From Hahella sp. HN01 (lineage in GTDB: Bacteria > Pseudomonadota > Gammaproteobacteria > Pseudomonadales > Oleiphilaceae): a stretch of DNA of 64,000 nt. The position numbers and the translations under genes are program-made. Of this stretch, positions 43,480 through 52,984 are shown piece by piece; position 1 is the first letter of the stretch, and each line of letters starts with the position of its first letter. A model generated the notes under the pieces. That model did no database searches. It worked only from the letters and a program-made list of their open reading frames with translations, and had not been told where the DNA came from. The stretch covers positions 1 through 64,000 of the forward strand of contig NZ_JAHMIN010000033.1 in assembly GCF_018986435.1 (NCBI RefSeq), read 5' to 3'.

Positions 43480-45144
43480 TTACATCTCAAGGGCTTTGTA
43501 CTTTTCACGCAGGCGGTTACGAATCGCCACTGCACTCAGGTTAAGCAATGCGATCACCGCCACCAGCAACAGGGCCGTCGCATATACCAGTGGGCGCGCC
43601 GCCTCTACGTTCGGGCTTTGGAAGCCAACGTCATAGATATGGAAGCCCAGGTGCATAAATTTTTGATCCAAATGCAGGTAGGGATAATTGCCATCCAAGG
43701 GCAACGACGGTGCCAGTTTGACCACCCCTACCAGCATCAAAGGAGCCACTTCCCCGGCGGCGCGCGCAATCGCCAGGATCACGCCAGTCATCATCGCCGG
43801 ACTGGCCATCGGCAGCACAACCCGCCACAACGTCTCGGCCTTGGTCGCGCCCAGCGCCAGGCTGCCCTCACGAATCGAGCGGGGAATACGCGCCAGGCCT
43901 TCTTCGGTAGCGACGATCACCACAGGCAGGGTCAAAATAGCCAGGGTGATGGAGGCCCACAGCAACCCAGGGGCGCCAAAGGTCGGCGACGGCAGCGCTT
44001 CTGGAAAGAAGTGCTCGTCAATACCGCTACCAATAAAGTAAATGAAGAAGCCCAGGCCAAACACGCCATACACGATAGAGGGTACGCCCGCCAGGTTATT
44101 CACCGCGATGCGGATGATTCGCGTCAAAGCGCCCTGATGCGCATACTCTCTCAGATAAACCGCTGCGATCACACCCAAAGGCGTCACCAGTACGGACATG
44201 ATGACCACCATCAGCACAGTACCGTAGATAGCGGGGAAAATACCGCCTTCGGTGTTCGCCTCGCGTGGGTCATCACTGATGAACTCCCAGATTTTGGCGA
44301 AGTAGAATCCGATTTTATCTCCCAGCCCCATTTGGTTCGGCTGGAATGCGCGCACCACTTTGGACAGAGGGATTTCCAGCTCTTTACCGTTCATCGCACG
44401 CGCCACCAGAGCGTCGCGTTTGATTTCCTGATACAGCTCGTTCAGATCCTTTTGCAGCACTTCATAGGTGGCGTGCTGTTCAGCGCGCTCGGCTTCAATC
44501 TCCGCCATGGCTTCCGGCGTCTTGCGGCCATCCAGCTCAAGACGACGTTCCTTCAGACGCAGACGCTCCAGCGTGTAGTTCACCTTACCGATCTGCTGCT
44601 TCTCAATGTCATAGATACGGTCATGCAGCGACAAGGCGCGATCGATGCGGGACTGTAACTCATCCCAGGCGCCAGAGCCTGAGGCCACTACCGAACCGTC
44701 TTCTTTGACGGACACCAGATAGCCGTAAAAATTACCCCATTCGCGACGCTCCAGCGTCATCAACTCTTTGGGGTAGCGCACGTCACGCATGCGGTCCGCC
44801 AGCACCCAGCGGAAGTCGGAGCCAAGCACATCACGATTGCCGGTCTTGATCAGATCACGGCGCATATAATCTACGCCCGGCGGCACCTGCACACCCGCGG
44901 CGTGCAATTGCTCCGCCGGCACTTCTTCTGTTTCGACGATCTCACCAATCAACAGCGTGGTTTTATCGTTCTCGCCCAGATAATCGGTTTCCATCAGGCT
45001 GTGAGGCCAAAAGTGGGCCAAGCCGCGCACGCCAATCAGCAACAGCAGACCGAACACCATCACCAGACTGATTGATACAGCGCCGGCGTTAATCCAGATC
45101 CAGGGATCGCCTTTGTTAAACCAGGTTTTCAGTGAAACGCGCAT
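43480..45144 (-). CDS. pstA: Phosphate ABC transporter permease PstA, long form
   Basis: A 554-residue inner-membrane permease subunit. One helix at about 20-43 is followed by a long periplasmic insertion (about 50-270) that includes a coiled coil (LHDRIYDIEKQQIGKVNYTL), then the six-helix permease core (about 280-540) with the ABC-coupling loop EGLARIPRSIREGSLALGA. Short PstA proteins have about 290 residues; this long form is typical for Pseudomonas and relatives. It lies 66 bases after pstC and 42 before pstB. Confidence 0.95.
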   Translation of the reverse strand: MRVSLKTWFNKGDPWIWINAGAVSISLVMVFGLLLLIGVRGLAHFWPHSLMETDYLGENDKTTLLIGEIVETEEVPAEQLHAAGVQVPPGVDYMRRDLIKTGNRDVLGSDFRWVLADRMRDVRYPKELMTLERREWGNFYGYLVSVKEDGSVVASGSGAWDELQSRIDRALSLHDRIYDIEKQQIGKVNYTLERLRLKERRLELDGRKTPEAMAEIEAERAEQHATYEVLQKDLNELYQEIKRDALVARAMNGKELEIPLSKVVRAFQPNQMGLGDKIGFYFAKIWEFISDDPREANTEGGIFPAIYGTVLMVVIMSVLVTPLGVIAAVYLREYAHQGALTRIIRIAVNNLAGVPSIVYGVFGLGFFIYFIGSGIDEHFFPEALPSPTFGAPGLLWASITLAILTLPVVIVATEEGLARIPRSIREGSLALGATKAETLWRVVLPMASPAMMTGVILAIARAAGEVAPLMLVGVVKLAPSLPLDGNYPYLHLDQKFMHLGFHIYDVGFQSPNVEAARPLVYATALLLVAVIALLNLSAVAIRNRLREKYKALEM

Positions 45145-45210
45145 TCTGTTCTCTCGATTCTCTCAGATTTCTTTACTGCCCATCGGACTTCCGCATGACT
45201 CAGCGCGATC

Positions 45211-47487
45211 TTAGATCACGCTGTACTTGGCCCGCAGACGCTGGCGCACGAATTCAGCCACGGTGTTCACCAGGAAGGTGAACAGGAACAACACGAACGC
45301 CGCCAGGAACAAGATCCGGAAGTGGGAGCTGCCAACTTCGGACTCCGGCATTTCCACCGCAATGTTAGCGGCCAGCGTACGCATGCCCTCAAAGATATTC
45401 ATATCCATAATCGGCGTATTGCCTGTCGCCATCAGTACGATCATGGTCTCACCGACAGCACGCCCCAGACCGATCATCAGCGCGGAGAAAATACCGGGGC
45501 TGGCGGTCGGCAACACTACGCGAATCATGGTTTGCCAAGGCGTAGCGCCCAGCGCCAGAGATCCGTAGGTCAAATGCTTCGGCACGCTGAACACGGCGTC
45601 TTCGGTGATGGAGAAAATGGTTGGGATCACCGCAAAGCCCATCGCCGCGCCTACCACAAGCGCGTTGCGCTGGTCATAATCCAAACCAATGGTTTCTTTC
45701 AGCCAGTGCGGCATATTGCCGTCGAACAGAGCCACTTCTACCGCGGGGCTGATAGCAAAACTGAGCCAACCGATGAAGCAGATAACCGGCAGCAACAACA
45801 ACGGCTCCCAACCTTCCGGCACCATCAGGCGCACGGACTGCGGCATATTGGCCCATGCGAAACTGAACACAAGAATCGCGATCGGGGTCAGCACCAGCAG
45901 CGTGAATACGCCTGGCATGTGAGACTCCATGAACGGAGCGAAAAACAAGCCTGCCAGGAAACCAAGGATAACCGTCGGCAACGCTTCCATCAGCTCAATC
46001 GCTGGCTTCACTTTCCGACGCAGGGTCGGCGACATGAAATGAGCAGTGTACAAGGCGCCGCAGATCGCCAGCGGAATTGCGATCAACATGGCGTAAAACG
46101 CCGCTTTGATCGTGCCGAACACCAGAGGCGTCAGGCTGTATTTGGGTTCAAAGTCATTACTGGCGGCGGAGGACTGCCAGACGTAGTCAGGCTCAGAGTA
46201 GCCTTCATACCAGACTTTGCTCCATAGCGCAGACCAGGACACATCCGGGTGTTCGTTGTCGATACTCCAGAAATGCAGACGATCATCCTGCGACTGCAAC
46301 AACATGAAGTTGGCTCTGGGCGCAACCGTCATATGCTTGACGTCGCCATCGACGATCTGCTCTTGCAGCAGATTGCGTTCGGCAGTGGTGTTAAAAATCG
46401 CCGCTTCGCCCTGAGCGGTAGCGACCAGAAAGCCTTTGCGTCTTGGCTCCACCGCGATCTTGGCGATAGCCGCCTTACCTGCCTGGAAGCTGCGCACATG
46501 CTGCAGGTGATACTGGTTTTCTTTGTCGCGTACAGGGAACCACTGACGAATTTCGCCACGGTTGTTAGCGATCAACAAAGAATAGCCGCCCAGCAGAAAG
46601 CTCATGTCAGTGATCTGGGAGCCTGACGCGACAGCGTCAACGCGAGCGATCAAATCCGGCGACTGCTTGTTGGAGATGTCGTACATATCCAGCTTGCCGC
46701 TCTTAGTCGCGACATACAGCCAACGGGTGTCTGGGCTGATCTGAATGGAAACGATATCGCCATTCACTGAAGGCATGGTGACGGAGGATTCCTCCAGCGT
46801 CACATCGCCAGTCAGAAAGTTCGCTTCCTTTTCGTAAAAGCTGGCGAACAGCTTGTTCGACTCATTGGAGCCGACGACCAGCAGATAATCATTATTGTCA
46901 CGCACCGCCACATGGGTCAGCGCCGCTCCAGATGGATCGAGCGCCATAGGAGATTCGCCATAGGGAAACTCCAGCGATGGCGTGATTACCCGAACATTGT
47001 TGGGCCAAGTGATGTTATAGGTGTGTTTGAAAATAACGACGCTGCCGTCACTCACGCCGGCTACCACAGTGTTGGAGCCCGGCGCGCCTTCGTTGACGCC
47101 AGTCAAGGACGCACTATCAGGAATAGGCAGACGGGTAGCGGAATCGACGGAGCCGTCTTTCAAATTGAAGAAAGTAACATTGCCATTATCGTCCAGACGC
47201 AGCCCCTTCTCGGCCTGCTCTTCCATGCCCAGCAGCAGGATAGCCCCCTTCTCGCCGGGAGCGTCATAACTGGCGACGGCGTCTACGGACGCAGATTCAA
47301 AGATCGGCGCCACTTCATACAGTAAGTAAAAGAAGATCAGGGTGACTGCAACAATGACGCTCACACCGCCAGCGGCGATAAACCCCTTCGCCATTTTGTC
47401 TTTCAGGGTTCTGATATTGCGGTGGCGCTTGAGCTGGGGGGTATTGAAGTCTATCTCCGGGGCTTTGACAGATACCGCCTCATTCAT
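45211..47487 (-). CDS. pstC: Phosphate ABC transporter permease PstC, long form
   Basis: A 758-residue permease subunit. One helix at about 38-60 is followed by a large periplasmic domain (about 65-445) with repeated beta segments resembling a WD/PQQ-like propeller (TRWLYVATKSGKLDMYDIS, YSLLIANNRGEIRQWFPV), then six permease helices (about 455-750) with the coupling loop YGSLALGATPWQTMIRVVLP. Short PstC proteins have about 320 residues. The role of the extra domain is unproven. A Pho box lies just upstream, so it can be transcribed separately from pstS. Confidence 0.95.
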   Translation of the reverse strand: MNEAVSVKAPEIDFNTPQLKRHRNIRTLKDKMAKGFIAAGGVSVIVAVTLIFFYLLYEVAPIFESASVDAVASYDAPGEKGAILLLGMEEQAEKGLRLDDNGNVTFFNLKDGSVDSATRLPIPDSASLTGVNEGAPGSNTVVAGVSDGSVVIFKHTYNITWPNNVRVITPSLEFPYGESPMALDPSGAALTHVAVRDNNDYLLVVGSNESNKLFASFYEKEANFLTGDVTLEESSVTMPSVNGDIVSIQISPDTRWLYVATKSGKLDMYDISNKQSPDLIARVDAVASGSQITDMSFLLGGYSLLIANNRGEIRQWFPVRDKENQYHLQHVRSFQAGKAAIAKIAVEPRRKGFLVATAQGEAAIFNTTAERNLLQEQIVDGDVKHMTVAPRANFMLLQSQDDRLHFWSIDNEHPDVSWSALWSKVWYEGYSEPDYVWQSSAASNDFEPKYSLTPLVFGTIKAAFYAMLIAIPLAICGALYTAHFMSPTLRRKVKPAIELMEALPTVILGFLAGLFFAPFMESHMPGVFTLLVLTPIAILVFSFAWANMPQSVRLMVPEGWEPLLLLPVICFIGWLSFAISPAVEVALFDGNMPHWLKETIGLDYDQRNALVVGAAMGFAVIPTIFSITEDAVFSVPKHLTYGSLALGATPWQTMIRVVLPTASPGIFSALMIGLGRAVGETMIVLMATGNTPIMDMNIFEGMRTLAANIAVEMPESEVGSSHFRILFLAAFVLFLFTFLVNTVAEFVRQRLRAKYSVI

Positions 47488-47517
47488 AGTGAAATCCCAA
47501 TATTAAAAGATGCGCAA

Positions 47518-47551
47518 ACGATAGCGGCATAATGTGACAGTTATGTTACAA
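47518..47551 (-). promoter_or_regulatory. Pho box and -10 element of pstCAB-phoU
   Basis: On the minus strand TTGTAAC-ATAA-CTGTCAC (47551-47534) matches the PhoB heptamer pair. Ten bases on, TATCGT (47523-47518) can serve as -10, giving a transcript start near 47511, about 24 bases before pstC. The flanks form a wider palindrome (ATGTGACAG ... CTGTCACAT). Confidence 0.87.
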
Positions 47552-47705
47552 CCCTGTCACATTTGTCGCTGGCGGAGTCTTCATTAAAGCAGAGGGATTT
47601 TAAGCTTCTGTGACAGCTTGTCAGGGCGTGAGCCCAGTTGCCGCCGATCGTCATCGTAGCCTGCGCTTAACGCGCAGTTTAAGGGAACAAAGAGAGGGAG
47701 CGTTA

Positions 47706-47732
47706 GCGGGGACGAAGCCATTTCGCCCCCGC
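47706..47732 (-). terminator. GC-rich hairpin after the TIGR03545-like gene
   Basis: GCGGGGGCGAA and TTCGTCCCCGC on the minus strand pair around a short loop. It lies about 30 bases after the stop codon and before the pstC promoter. No T-run follows, so termination strength is uncertain. Confidence 0.45.
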
Positions 47733-47761
47733 GTATTACTGCTGATAACAGCGGATTACCG

Positions 47762-49453
47762 TTACAACAGGTTGGAAAAGTCGCCGATACGTTCTTGTAA
47801 CAATGCGTTGATATCCACCAACCCATTCAGCTCGCTGTCCAACCCGCCAACTTTCTCGCTGACGATTTCATTCAGCTTCGCCTGAACTTTGCCGGAAAGC
47901 TTTTTCTTCTCCTCATCGATCAGCCCTTTCACGCTTTGCGACAGGATTTTATCCAGGCTGGAAGTGATCTTCACTTGTGGGTCCTGCAATGCGCCGGAGG
48001 CCAGCATATTCACATCGAACTGAGAGATATTCTTCAATGCGTTCAGCAACGCTTTCTTCAACGGAGCGCTCTCACCCTCCAACAGATTAGCCAGTTGCAC
48101 TTCCAGGAACTTGGCGTCGACATTCATCGCCAGTTTGCCGTCCGTGATATCCGCCTTGCCTGCAATAGCGGCGATGGCTTTGCTCAAGGTCACAGGGAAA
48201 TCTTCTTTATCAGAGAAAACAAGATCGGTGACAGGCAGATCTTTCAGGTCAAAAGAGAAGGAATCTTTGGCGATCGCGGTGACATGATCAAGAACGCCTT
48301 TGAAGTCCATTTTCCCGACGCCCTGCGCCTGACTTTGCAACGCCAGTTGCGCAGGCTTGCCCCATACGTCGGCGCGATCCGTCAAGTTGTTAAACTTACC
48401 GGAGAACGGCACATCCTGCTGCGGAATCGGCAATTTACCGCTGATGCTCAGCGTCTTCACCAGGAACCGTGGCAAGCCATCGCTGTAGTCGGTTGTGTCA
48501 GGCTCGGGAGCGGATTTCTGCGCTTCTTCGCCAGAGCCATTGATGTAGGGCTGCAAGCGACCGTACCACATATAGGCGTTATTCGCCCATTTCGCCACTT
48601 CATCGCCGAACAAGGCTTTCGCCAGCCCTTCCCAGGCGCCTGGATTCAAACCAGCCAGCTCCATCACACGCTTCATATCTTCCTGCGGCGCGGCTTTTAC
48701 TTTGGCCAGATCCGCTTTCAACTGAGCGACTTCTTTTTCCAGGTCAGACTTGGCGTCGCGGATTTTCTGCAAGTCCTTCTTGGCGTCGCTCTGCAAATCT
48801 TTCACCTTGGCGACCGCCTGCAGTCTTTCCAGAGGATTTTTCGCCTCTTTCAACGCCTTGATGCGCTGCTTATAGCTTTCCAGGGTTTCTTTGTTCGGCA
48901 GACCATCGATGCGCTCTTTCCAGGCTTTCTTGCGCGCAGCCAAAGACGCTTCCATCTCTTTGGCCATGGATACGGTCTTGAGGTCCACTCTGGCCAGCAG
49001 TTCATTCGGGTCTGGAATATCAATGGCCGGCAGTTTCATATCTTCTTTGAACTGATCAACCAACGACGGCTCCTGGCTGGGCGGCGGCGTTAATCCTGGC
49101 ACAGCGCCGGTAACCGAGCGCGCAGTATTAAAGCGCATGCCTTCCAGCGCGGCGGTCTCCACAATCACTTTGGACTTCAGCAGAGGTTCCCAGTCCAGAT
49201 TAGCGTCGATCAGTTCCGCCTCAAACGCGTTGGTCATCGGCGCCTGAGGATTGGTCACCTTCAAACCATAAATTGAGGCGCCAAGGGGAAAGAATCGGAC
49301 ATCCACCGAATCGACTTCAACCTTGGCCTTAACCGCTTTGGTTCCTTCTTCTTCAATCGCGAACTTGGCGATGATATCTATAAAAAAGAGAGCGGCTATG
49401 ACTATTACGATCAACAGAACGAATACATAGCCAACAAACTTAAGTACGCGCAT
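47762..49453 (-). CDS. TIGR03545-like inner-membrane-anchored protein (AsmA-related)
   Basis: A 563-residue protein anchored by one N-terminal helix (about 5-27, with FVLLIVIVIAALFFIDIIAK), the rest periplasmic. The region after the anchor (VEVDSVDVRFFPLGASIYGL) resembles AsmA/DUF748-type beta strands. A long charged coiled coil covers about 160-262. The C-terminal half again has beta repeats, ending in a Lys-rich helix. Resemblance to TIGR03545 is from memory. It sits between pstS and pstC on the same strand, with its own upstream and downstream hairpins. Its usual partner family TIGR03546 is not adjacent. Confidence 0.65.
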   Translation of the reverse strand: MRVLKFVGYVFVLLIVIVIAALFFIDIIAKFAIEEEGTKAVKAKVEVDSVDVRFFPLGASIYGLKVTNPQAPMTNAFEAELIDANLDWEPLLKSKVIVETAALEGMRFNTARSVTGAVPGLTPPPSQEPSLVDQFKEDMKLPAIDIPDPNELLARVDLKTVSMAKEMEASLAARKKAWKERIDGLPNKETLESYKQRIKALKEAKNPLERLQAVAKVKDLQSDAKKDLQKIRDAKSDLEKEVAQLKADLAKVKAAPQEDMKRVMELAGLNPGAWEGLAKALFGDEVAKWANNAYMWYGRLQPYINGSGEEAQKSAPEPDTTDYSDGLPRFLVKTLSISGKLPIPQQDVPFSGKFNNLTDRADVWGKPAQLALQSQAQGVGKMDFKGVLDHVTAIAKDSFSFDLKDLPVTDLVFSDKEDFPVTLSKAIAAIAGKADITDGKLAMNVDAKFLEVQLANLLEGESAPLKKALLNALKNISQFDVNMLASGALQDPQVKITSSLDKILSQSVKGLIDEEKKKLSGKVQAKLNEIVSEKVGGLDSELNGLVDINALLQERIGDFSNLL

Positions 49454-49590
49454 GGCTTTTCCTTATGTTTTCTTTGGCGAAAGAGTTACCCCGATAACCG
49501 CATAAGATAGCAGCGCGGATGTGAAATGTGTATTGCGGGATGGCGGGGATTATGCGTAGAACCAAAGCAGGTAAGTGCGCTTCACAAAAG

Positions 49591-49620
49591 AAAAAACCGC
49601 CTGCATGAGGCGGTTTTTTT
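49591..49620. terminator. Rho-independent terminator after pstS
   Basis: AACCGCC and GGCGGTT pair with a short loop (TGCATGA), flanked by A-runs and T-runs on both sides so that it works in either direction. It lies 31 bases past the pstS stop. Confidence 0.9.
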
Positions 49621-49650
49621 CGACCTTTAGGCTTTGTCTGTAAGAAAGTC

Positions 49651-50622
49651 TTACAGTGACAGCTCTTTCAGGTACTTGCTGGTGACGGAAGCAGGCAGCG
49701 GCACATAGCCGTCTTTCACAACCACTTCCTGACCTTGCTTGGACATGATCATCTTAACGAATTCGCCAACGATAGGATCCAGGTCTTTGTTTGGCGCCTT
49801 GTTAACATATACGTACAGGAAGCGGGACAGTGGGTATTCGCCAGTGATCGCAGTTGCAGGTGAAGCTTCTACGAACTTGTCGCCTTCTTTCTTGGCCAGA
49901 GGAACCAAACGTACGCTGGCGGTTTTGTAGCCGATGCCAGAGTAGCCGATGCCGTTAACAGACTCGGAAACGCCTTGTACAACAGAAGCGGAGCCAGGTT
50001 GCTCGTTCACGTTGTTTTTGTAGTCGCCTTTACACAGCGCGTGCTCTTTGAAGTAACCGTAAGTACCGGATACAGAGTTACGACCGAACAACTGGATAGA
50101 GCGGTTCGCCATGGAGCCAGTCAGACCCAGATCGCCCCAGGTAGTAATGTCTTTGCTGTAACCGCACTTGCGAGTAGAGGAGAACACAGCGTCGATTTGC
50201 GCCATGGTCATGCCTTTAATGGGGTTGTCTTTGTGTACGAACACCGCCAAGGCGTCGATCGCAACAGGGATAGCGGTTGGCTTGTAACCGAATTTCTTCT
50301 CAAAGGCTTCCAGCTCTTTGTCTTTCATCTTGCGGCTCATTGGGCCCAGGTTGGAAGTGCCTTCGGTCAATGCAGGCGGAGCAGTGGAAGAGCCAGCGGC
50401 CTGAATCTGAATATTGACGTTTGGATAGTTGCGCTTGAACTCTTCAGCCCACAGTGTCATCAAGTTGGCCAGAGTATCGGAACCTACGCTGGATAGATTG
50501 CCGGAAACACCACTTGCTTTGCTGTAATCAGTCAGCTTGGGATCCAGATCCGCGGAAGCTGCGCCTGCCCAGAATGAAGCAGCTACAACTGTGGCTGCCG
50601 CAAAAAATTTTTTTAATTGCAT
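49651..50622 (-). CDS. pstS: Phosphate ABC transporter substrate-binding protein PstS
   Basis: A 323-residue periplasmic phosphate-binding protein. The signal peptide ends after AASA at 24. Phosphate ligands are expected in GSDTLANLM (near 45-53), [20 protein letters not shown] (near 71-90) and [12 protein letters not shown] (near 182-193), as in the Pseudomonas PstS group. The longest frame begins at 50781, but the ATG at 50622 opens the signal peptide and has AGGAG upstream. Its own Pho promoter and terminator indicate a single-gene, highly expressed transcript. Confidence 0.95.
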   Translation of the reverse strand: MQLKKFFAAATVVAASFWAGAASADLDPKLTDYSKASGVSGNLSSVGSDTLANLMTLWAEEFKRNYPNVNIQIQAAGSSTAPPALTEGTSNLGPMSRKMKDKELEAFEKKFGYKPTAIPVAIDALAVFVHKDNPIKGMTMAQIDAVFSSTRKCGYSKDITTWGDLGLTGSMANRSIQLFGRNSVSGTYGYFKEHALCKGDYKNNVNEQPGSASVVQGVSESVNGIGYSGIGYKTASVRLVPLAKKEGDKFVEASPATAITGEYPLSRFLYVYVNKAPNKDLDPIVGEFVKMIMSKQGQEVVVKDGYVPLPASVTSKYLKELSL

Positions 50623-50964
50623 AGGGATGAACTCCTGGTTTTGTAACGACGTATCCGATAGGTTCGTCGGATTGATCGCCACTATAGGATTCGAATATGA
50701 CAGGGATGTTACAAAATGACGCGTTGTGACATTCAGATTGCAACGTGATTTCACCCAAGGCTCATCGCATTCCCCTTTCACTCAGGTTAAACTTAGCGGT
50801 TGAATTTCCGCCCCGGTTAAGGAAACAAGAGACTGCTTCACATTAGGGATTTTTCGGGCGTCGTATGCATAGATATGTCAGAAGTAAGAGCTGTGGACAT
50901 GAAGGGCTGCTGACTCGGTCGCCACACCGATAGCCCCATCTAACAACAAGAAGGAAAATCCATA
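50623..50964. other. 342-base region between divergent pstS and dctQ
   Basis: The left part holds the pstS leader and Pho promoter (50681-50714). The right 180 bases must hold the promoter of the TRAP genes; none is clear. No other gene seen. Confidence 0.5.
50681..50714 (-). promoter_or_regulatory. Pho box and -10 element of pstS
   Basis: On the minus strand TTGTAAC-ATCC-CTGTCAT (50714-50697) is a PhoB heptamer pair. Ten bases further TATAGT (50686-50681) is a good -10. The transcript would start near 50674, about 50 bases before pstS. Confidence 0.9.
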
Positions 50965-51504
50965 ATGACTAACGGCCTCACTGCTGTTGTGAGACTCATT
51001 GACGCATTCACCGAGAAAACCGGCGCAATCATCGCCTGGCTCAATATCGGAATGGTGGTCGGAACTGTCGCCGTCGTCCTGCTCCGATACGTCTTCAACA
51101 ATAGTTCCATCGCCCTGCAGGAATCCGTGCTCTACATGCACGGCTTCGTATTCATGATTGCTTCCGCCTACACCCTGAAACACGACGAGCATGTCAGGGT
51201 GGATATTCTTTATCAACGATTTTCCGTACGCGGCAAAGCAGTGGTGAACCTGCTGGGAACCTTGTTGCTGCTCTTCCCTCTGATTATTTATATCGGCATT
51301 GAAAGCTGGCCTTACATTGCGCAAAGCTGGCGCATTCGCGAGGTGTCCGCCGAAGCGGCCGGCCTGCCTGCGGTCTTTATTCTCAAGTCACTCATTCTGG
51401 CGCTGGTTTTTGTGCTTGGCGCGCAGGGCATTGCAGAGGTTCTGCGCAACCTCTGCCTGATCATCGACCCCAGCCATTCCCGCGGACAAGAGGAGCAAGA
51501 CTGA
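50965..51504 (+). CDS. TRAP transporter small permease (DctQ family)
   Basis: A 179-residue inner-membrane protein with four helices (about 20-40, 50-70, 92-112, 133-158). Family marks are the VVLLRYVFNNSSIALQE stretch (near 37-53, the R-Y-x-F-N/x-x-S motif) and the HDEHVRVDIL segment near 73-82. It pairs with the large permease, whose gene starts two bases after its stop, for sodium-driven uptake of an organic acid. Confidence 0.93.
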   Translation: MTNGLTAVVRLIDAFTEKTGAIIAWLNIGMVVGTVAVVLLRYVFNNSSIALQESVLYMHGFVFMIASAYTLKHDEHVRVDILYQRFSVRGKAVVNLLGTLLLLFPLIIYIGIESWPYIAQSWRIREVSAEAAGLPAVFILKSLILALVFVLGAQGIAEVLRNLCLIIDPSHSRGQEEQD

Positions 51505-51505
51505 G

Positions 51506-52885
51506 ATGGAGTATATGTCGCTGTTCATGTTCGCTGCGGTGTGTCTGGTACTGCTCTGCGGTTATCCTGTCGCGTTCTCGCTCGCCGGCACCGCCCTCGC
51601 CTTTGCGGGCATTGGCGCCATGGCGGGTGTTTTTGACAACAGTTTCCTGCTGGCCACTCCCAGCCGTTTGTATGGCTTGATGAATAACCAGACCCTGTTG
51701 GCGGTTCCCTTATTTGTGTTCATGGGCTGCATGCTGCAGAAGTCAAAGATCGCAGAGAACCTGCTGGAAAGTATGGCGATGCTGTTCCGCAATATTCCTG
51801 GCGGTCTGGGTATTTCTGTGGCGATCGTCGGCATGTTGCTGGCGGCCAGTACCGGCATCGTCGGCGCCACCGTAGTGACGATGGGTTTGATCTCCCTGCC
51901 CACCATGCTGAAGAGCAACTACAGTAAAGCGGTAGCTACGGGCACAATCTGCGCCACAGGCACCCTGGGCCAGATCATTCCCCCGTCAATCGCCCTGGTA
52001 TTGCTGGGCGACGTGCTATCCAGCGCCTATCAGCAAGCCCAGCGTGACATGGGCATCTTCAACCCGGACACCGTATCCGTAGGCGACCTGTTCGTGGGAG
52101 CGCTGATTCCCGGTCTTGTACTGGTTCTGCTGTACATCATTTATCTATTTGTACTGGCGCTGGTTAAACCCGACCTGTTGCCTGCGGGCGAAAAGCTGAG
52201 CAAGCAGGAAATGCACTCCCGCGAACTCTCCTTGTTGCGCGACCTGACGCCGCCATTGGCGCTGATCATCGCCGTTCTGGGATCAATTCTGTCCGGAATC
52301 GCCACGCCAACGGAAGCCGCAGGCGTCGGCGCATTTGGCGCCATTATCCTGGCGATCTACAAACGCCAGATCTCAATTTCCGTACTAAGAGATGTTTGCC
52401 AGCAAACCACCCGCGTCACCTGCATGGTGTTCATGATTTTGATAGGCGCCACCATCTTCTCACTGGTGTTCCGCGCCTATGGCGGCGATGAGCTGATCAA
52501 AGATATCTTTGCATCCATGCCCGGCGGCGTGTTCATGGCGGTGCTGGTAGTGATGCTGGTTATTTTCCTGTTGGGCTTTATTCTCGACTTCATCGAGATC
52601 ACCTTCGTCGTGGTGCCCATTGTCGGCCCGGTATTACTGGCGATGGGCGTAGACCCCATCTGGCTGGGTATCATGATTGGCTTGAATTTGCAAACGTCGT
52701 TCCTGACCCCGCCCTTCGGGTTTTCGCTGTTTTATTTACGCGGGGTCGCCCCAAGCCATGTGAAAACGACGGACATTTATATGGGCGTGGCCCCATTTAT
52801 CGCAATCCAGGTATTAATGCTTTGTCTGCTGGCGGCCTGGCCGTCACTGGCGACCTGGTTGCCGGAGGTGGTTTACGGGCCCTGA
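51506..52885 (+). CDS. TRAP transporter large permease (DctM family)
   Basis: A 459-residue inner-membrane transporter subunit with about twelve helices. DctM marks are LLAVPLFVFMGCMLQKSKIAENL near 69-91 (split), GMLLAASTGIVGATVVTMGLI near 112-132 (split), TGTLGQIIPPSIALVLLGDV near 154-173, and the C-terminal NLQTSFLTPPFGFSLFYLRG. Together with DctQ and a binding protein it imports carboxylates using a sodium gradient. The binding-protein gene lies downstream in opposite orientation. Confidence 0.95.
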   Translation: MEYMSLFMFAAVCLVLLCGYPVAFSLAGTALAFAGIGAMAGVFDNSFLLATPSRLYGLMNNQTLLAVPLFVFMGCMLQKSKIAENLLESMAMLFRNIPGGLGISVAIVGMLLAASTGIVGATVVTMGLISLPTMLKSNYSKAVATGTICATGTLGQIIPPSIALVLLGDVLSSAYQQAQRDMGIFNPDTVSVGDLFVGALIPGLVLVLLYIIYLFVLALVKPDLLPAGEKLSKQEMHSRELSLLRDLTPPLALIIAVLGSILSGIATPTEAAGVGAFGAIILAIYKRQISISVLRDVCQQTTRVTCMVFMILIGATIFSLVFRAYGGDELIKDIFASMPGGVFMAVLVVMLVIFLLGFILDFIEITFVVVPIVGPVLLAMGVDPIWLGIMIGLNLQTSFLTPPFGFSLFYLRGVAPSHVKTTDIYMGVAPFIAIQVLMLCLLAAWPSLATWLPEVVYGP

Positions 52886-52984
52886 CCGCCTCCTTAGTTC
52901 AGGCGCCTCGGCTACGGCGGAGAAACGTCGCGACAGCGCCTAAACTTGCAGATATCGGATTTTCATAAATACAAGAGAACTGTC

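Noticed and set aside
43222-44658. Long plus frame of 478 codons opposite pstA and pstB
   Set aside because: Antisense shadow of two clear transporter genes; no ribosome site or family.
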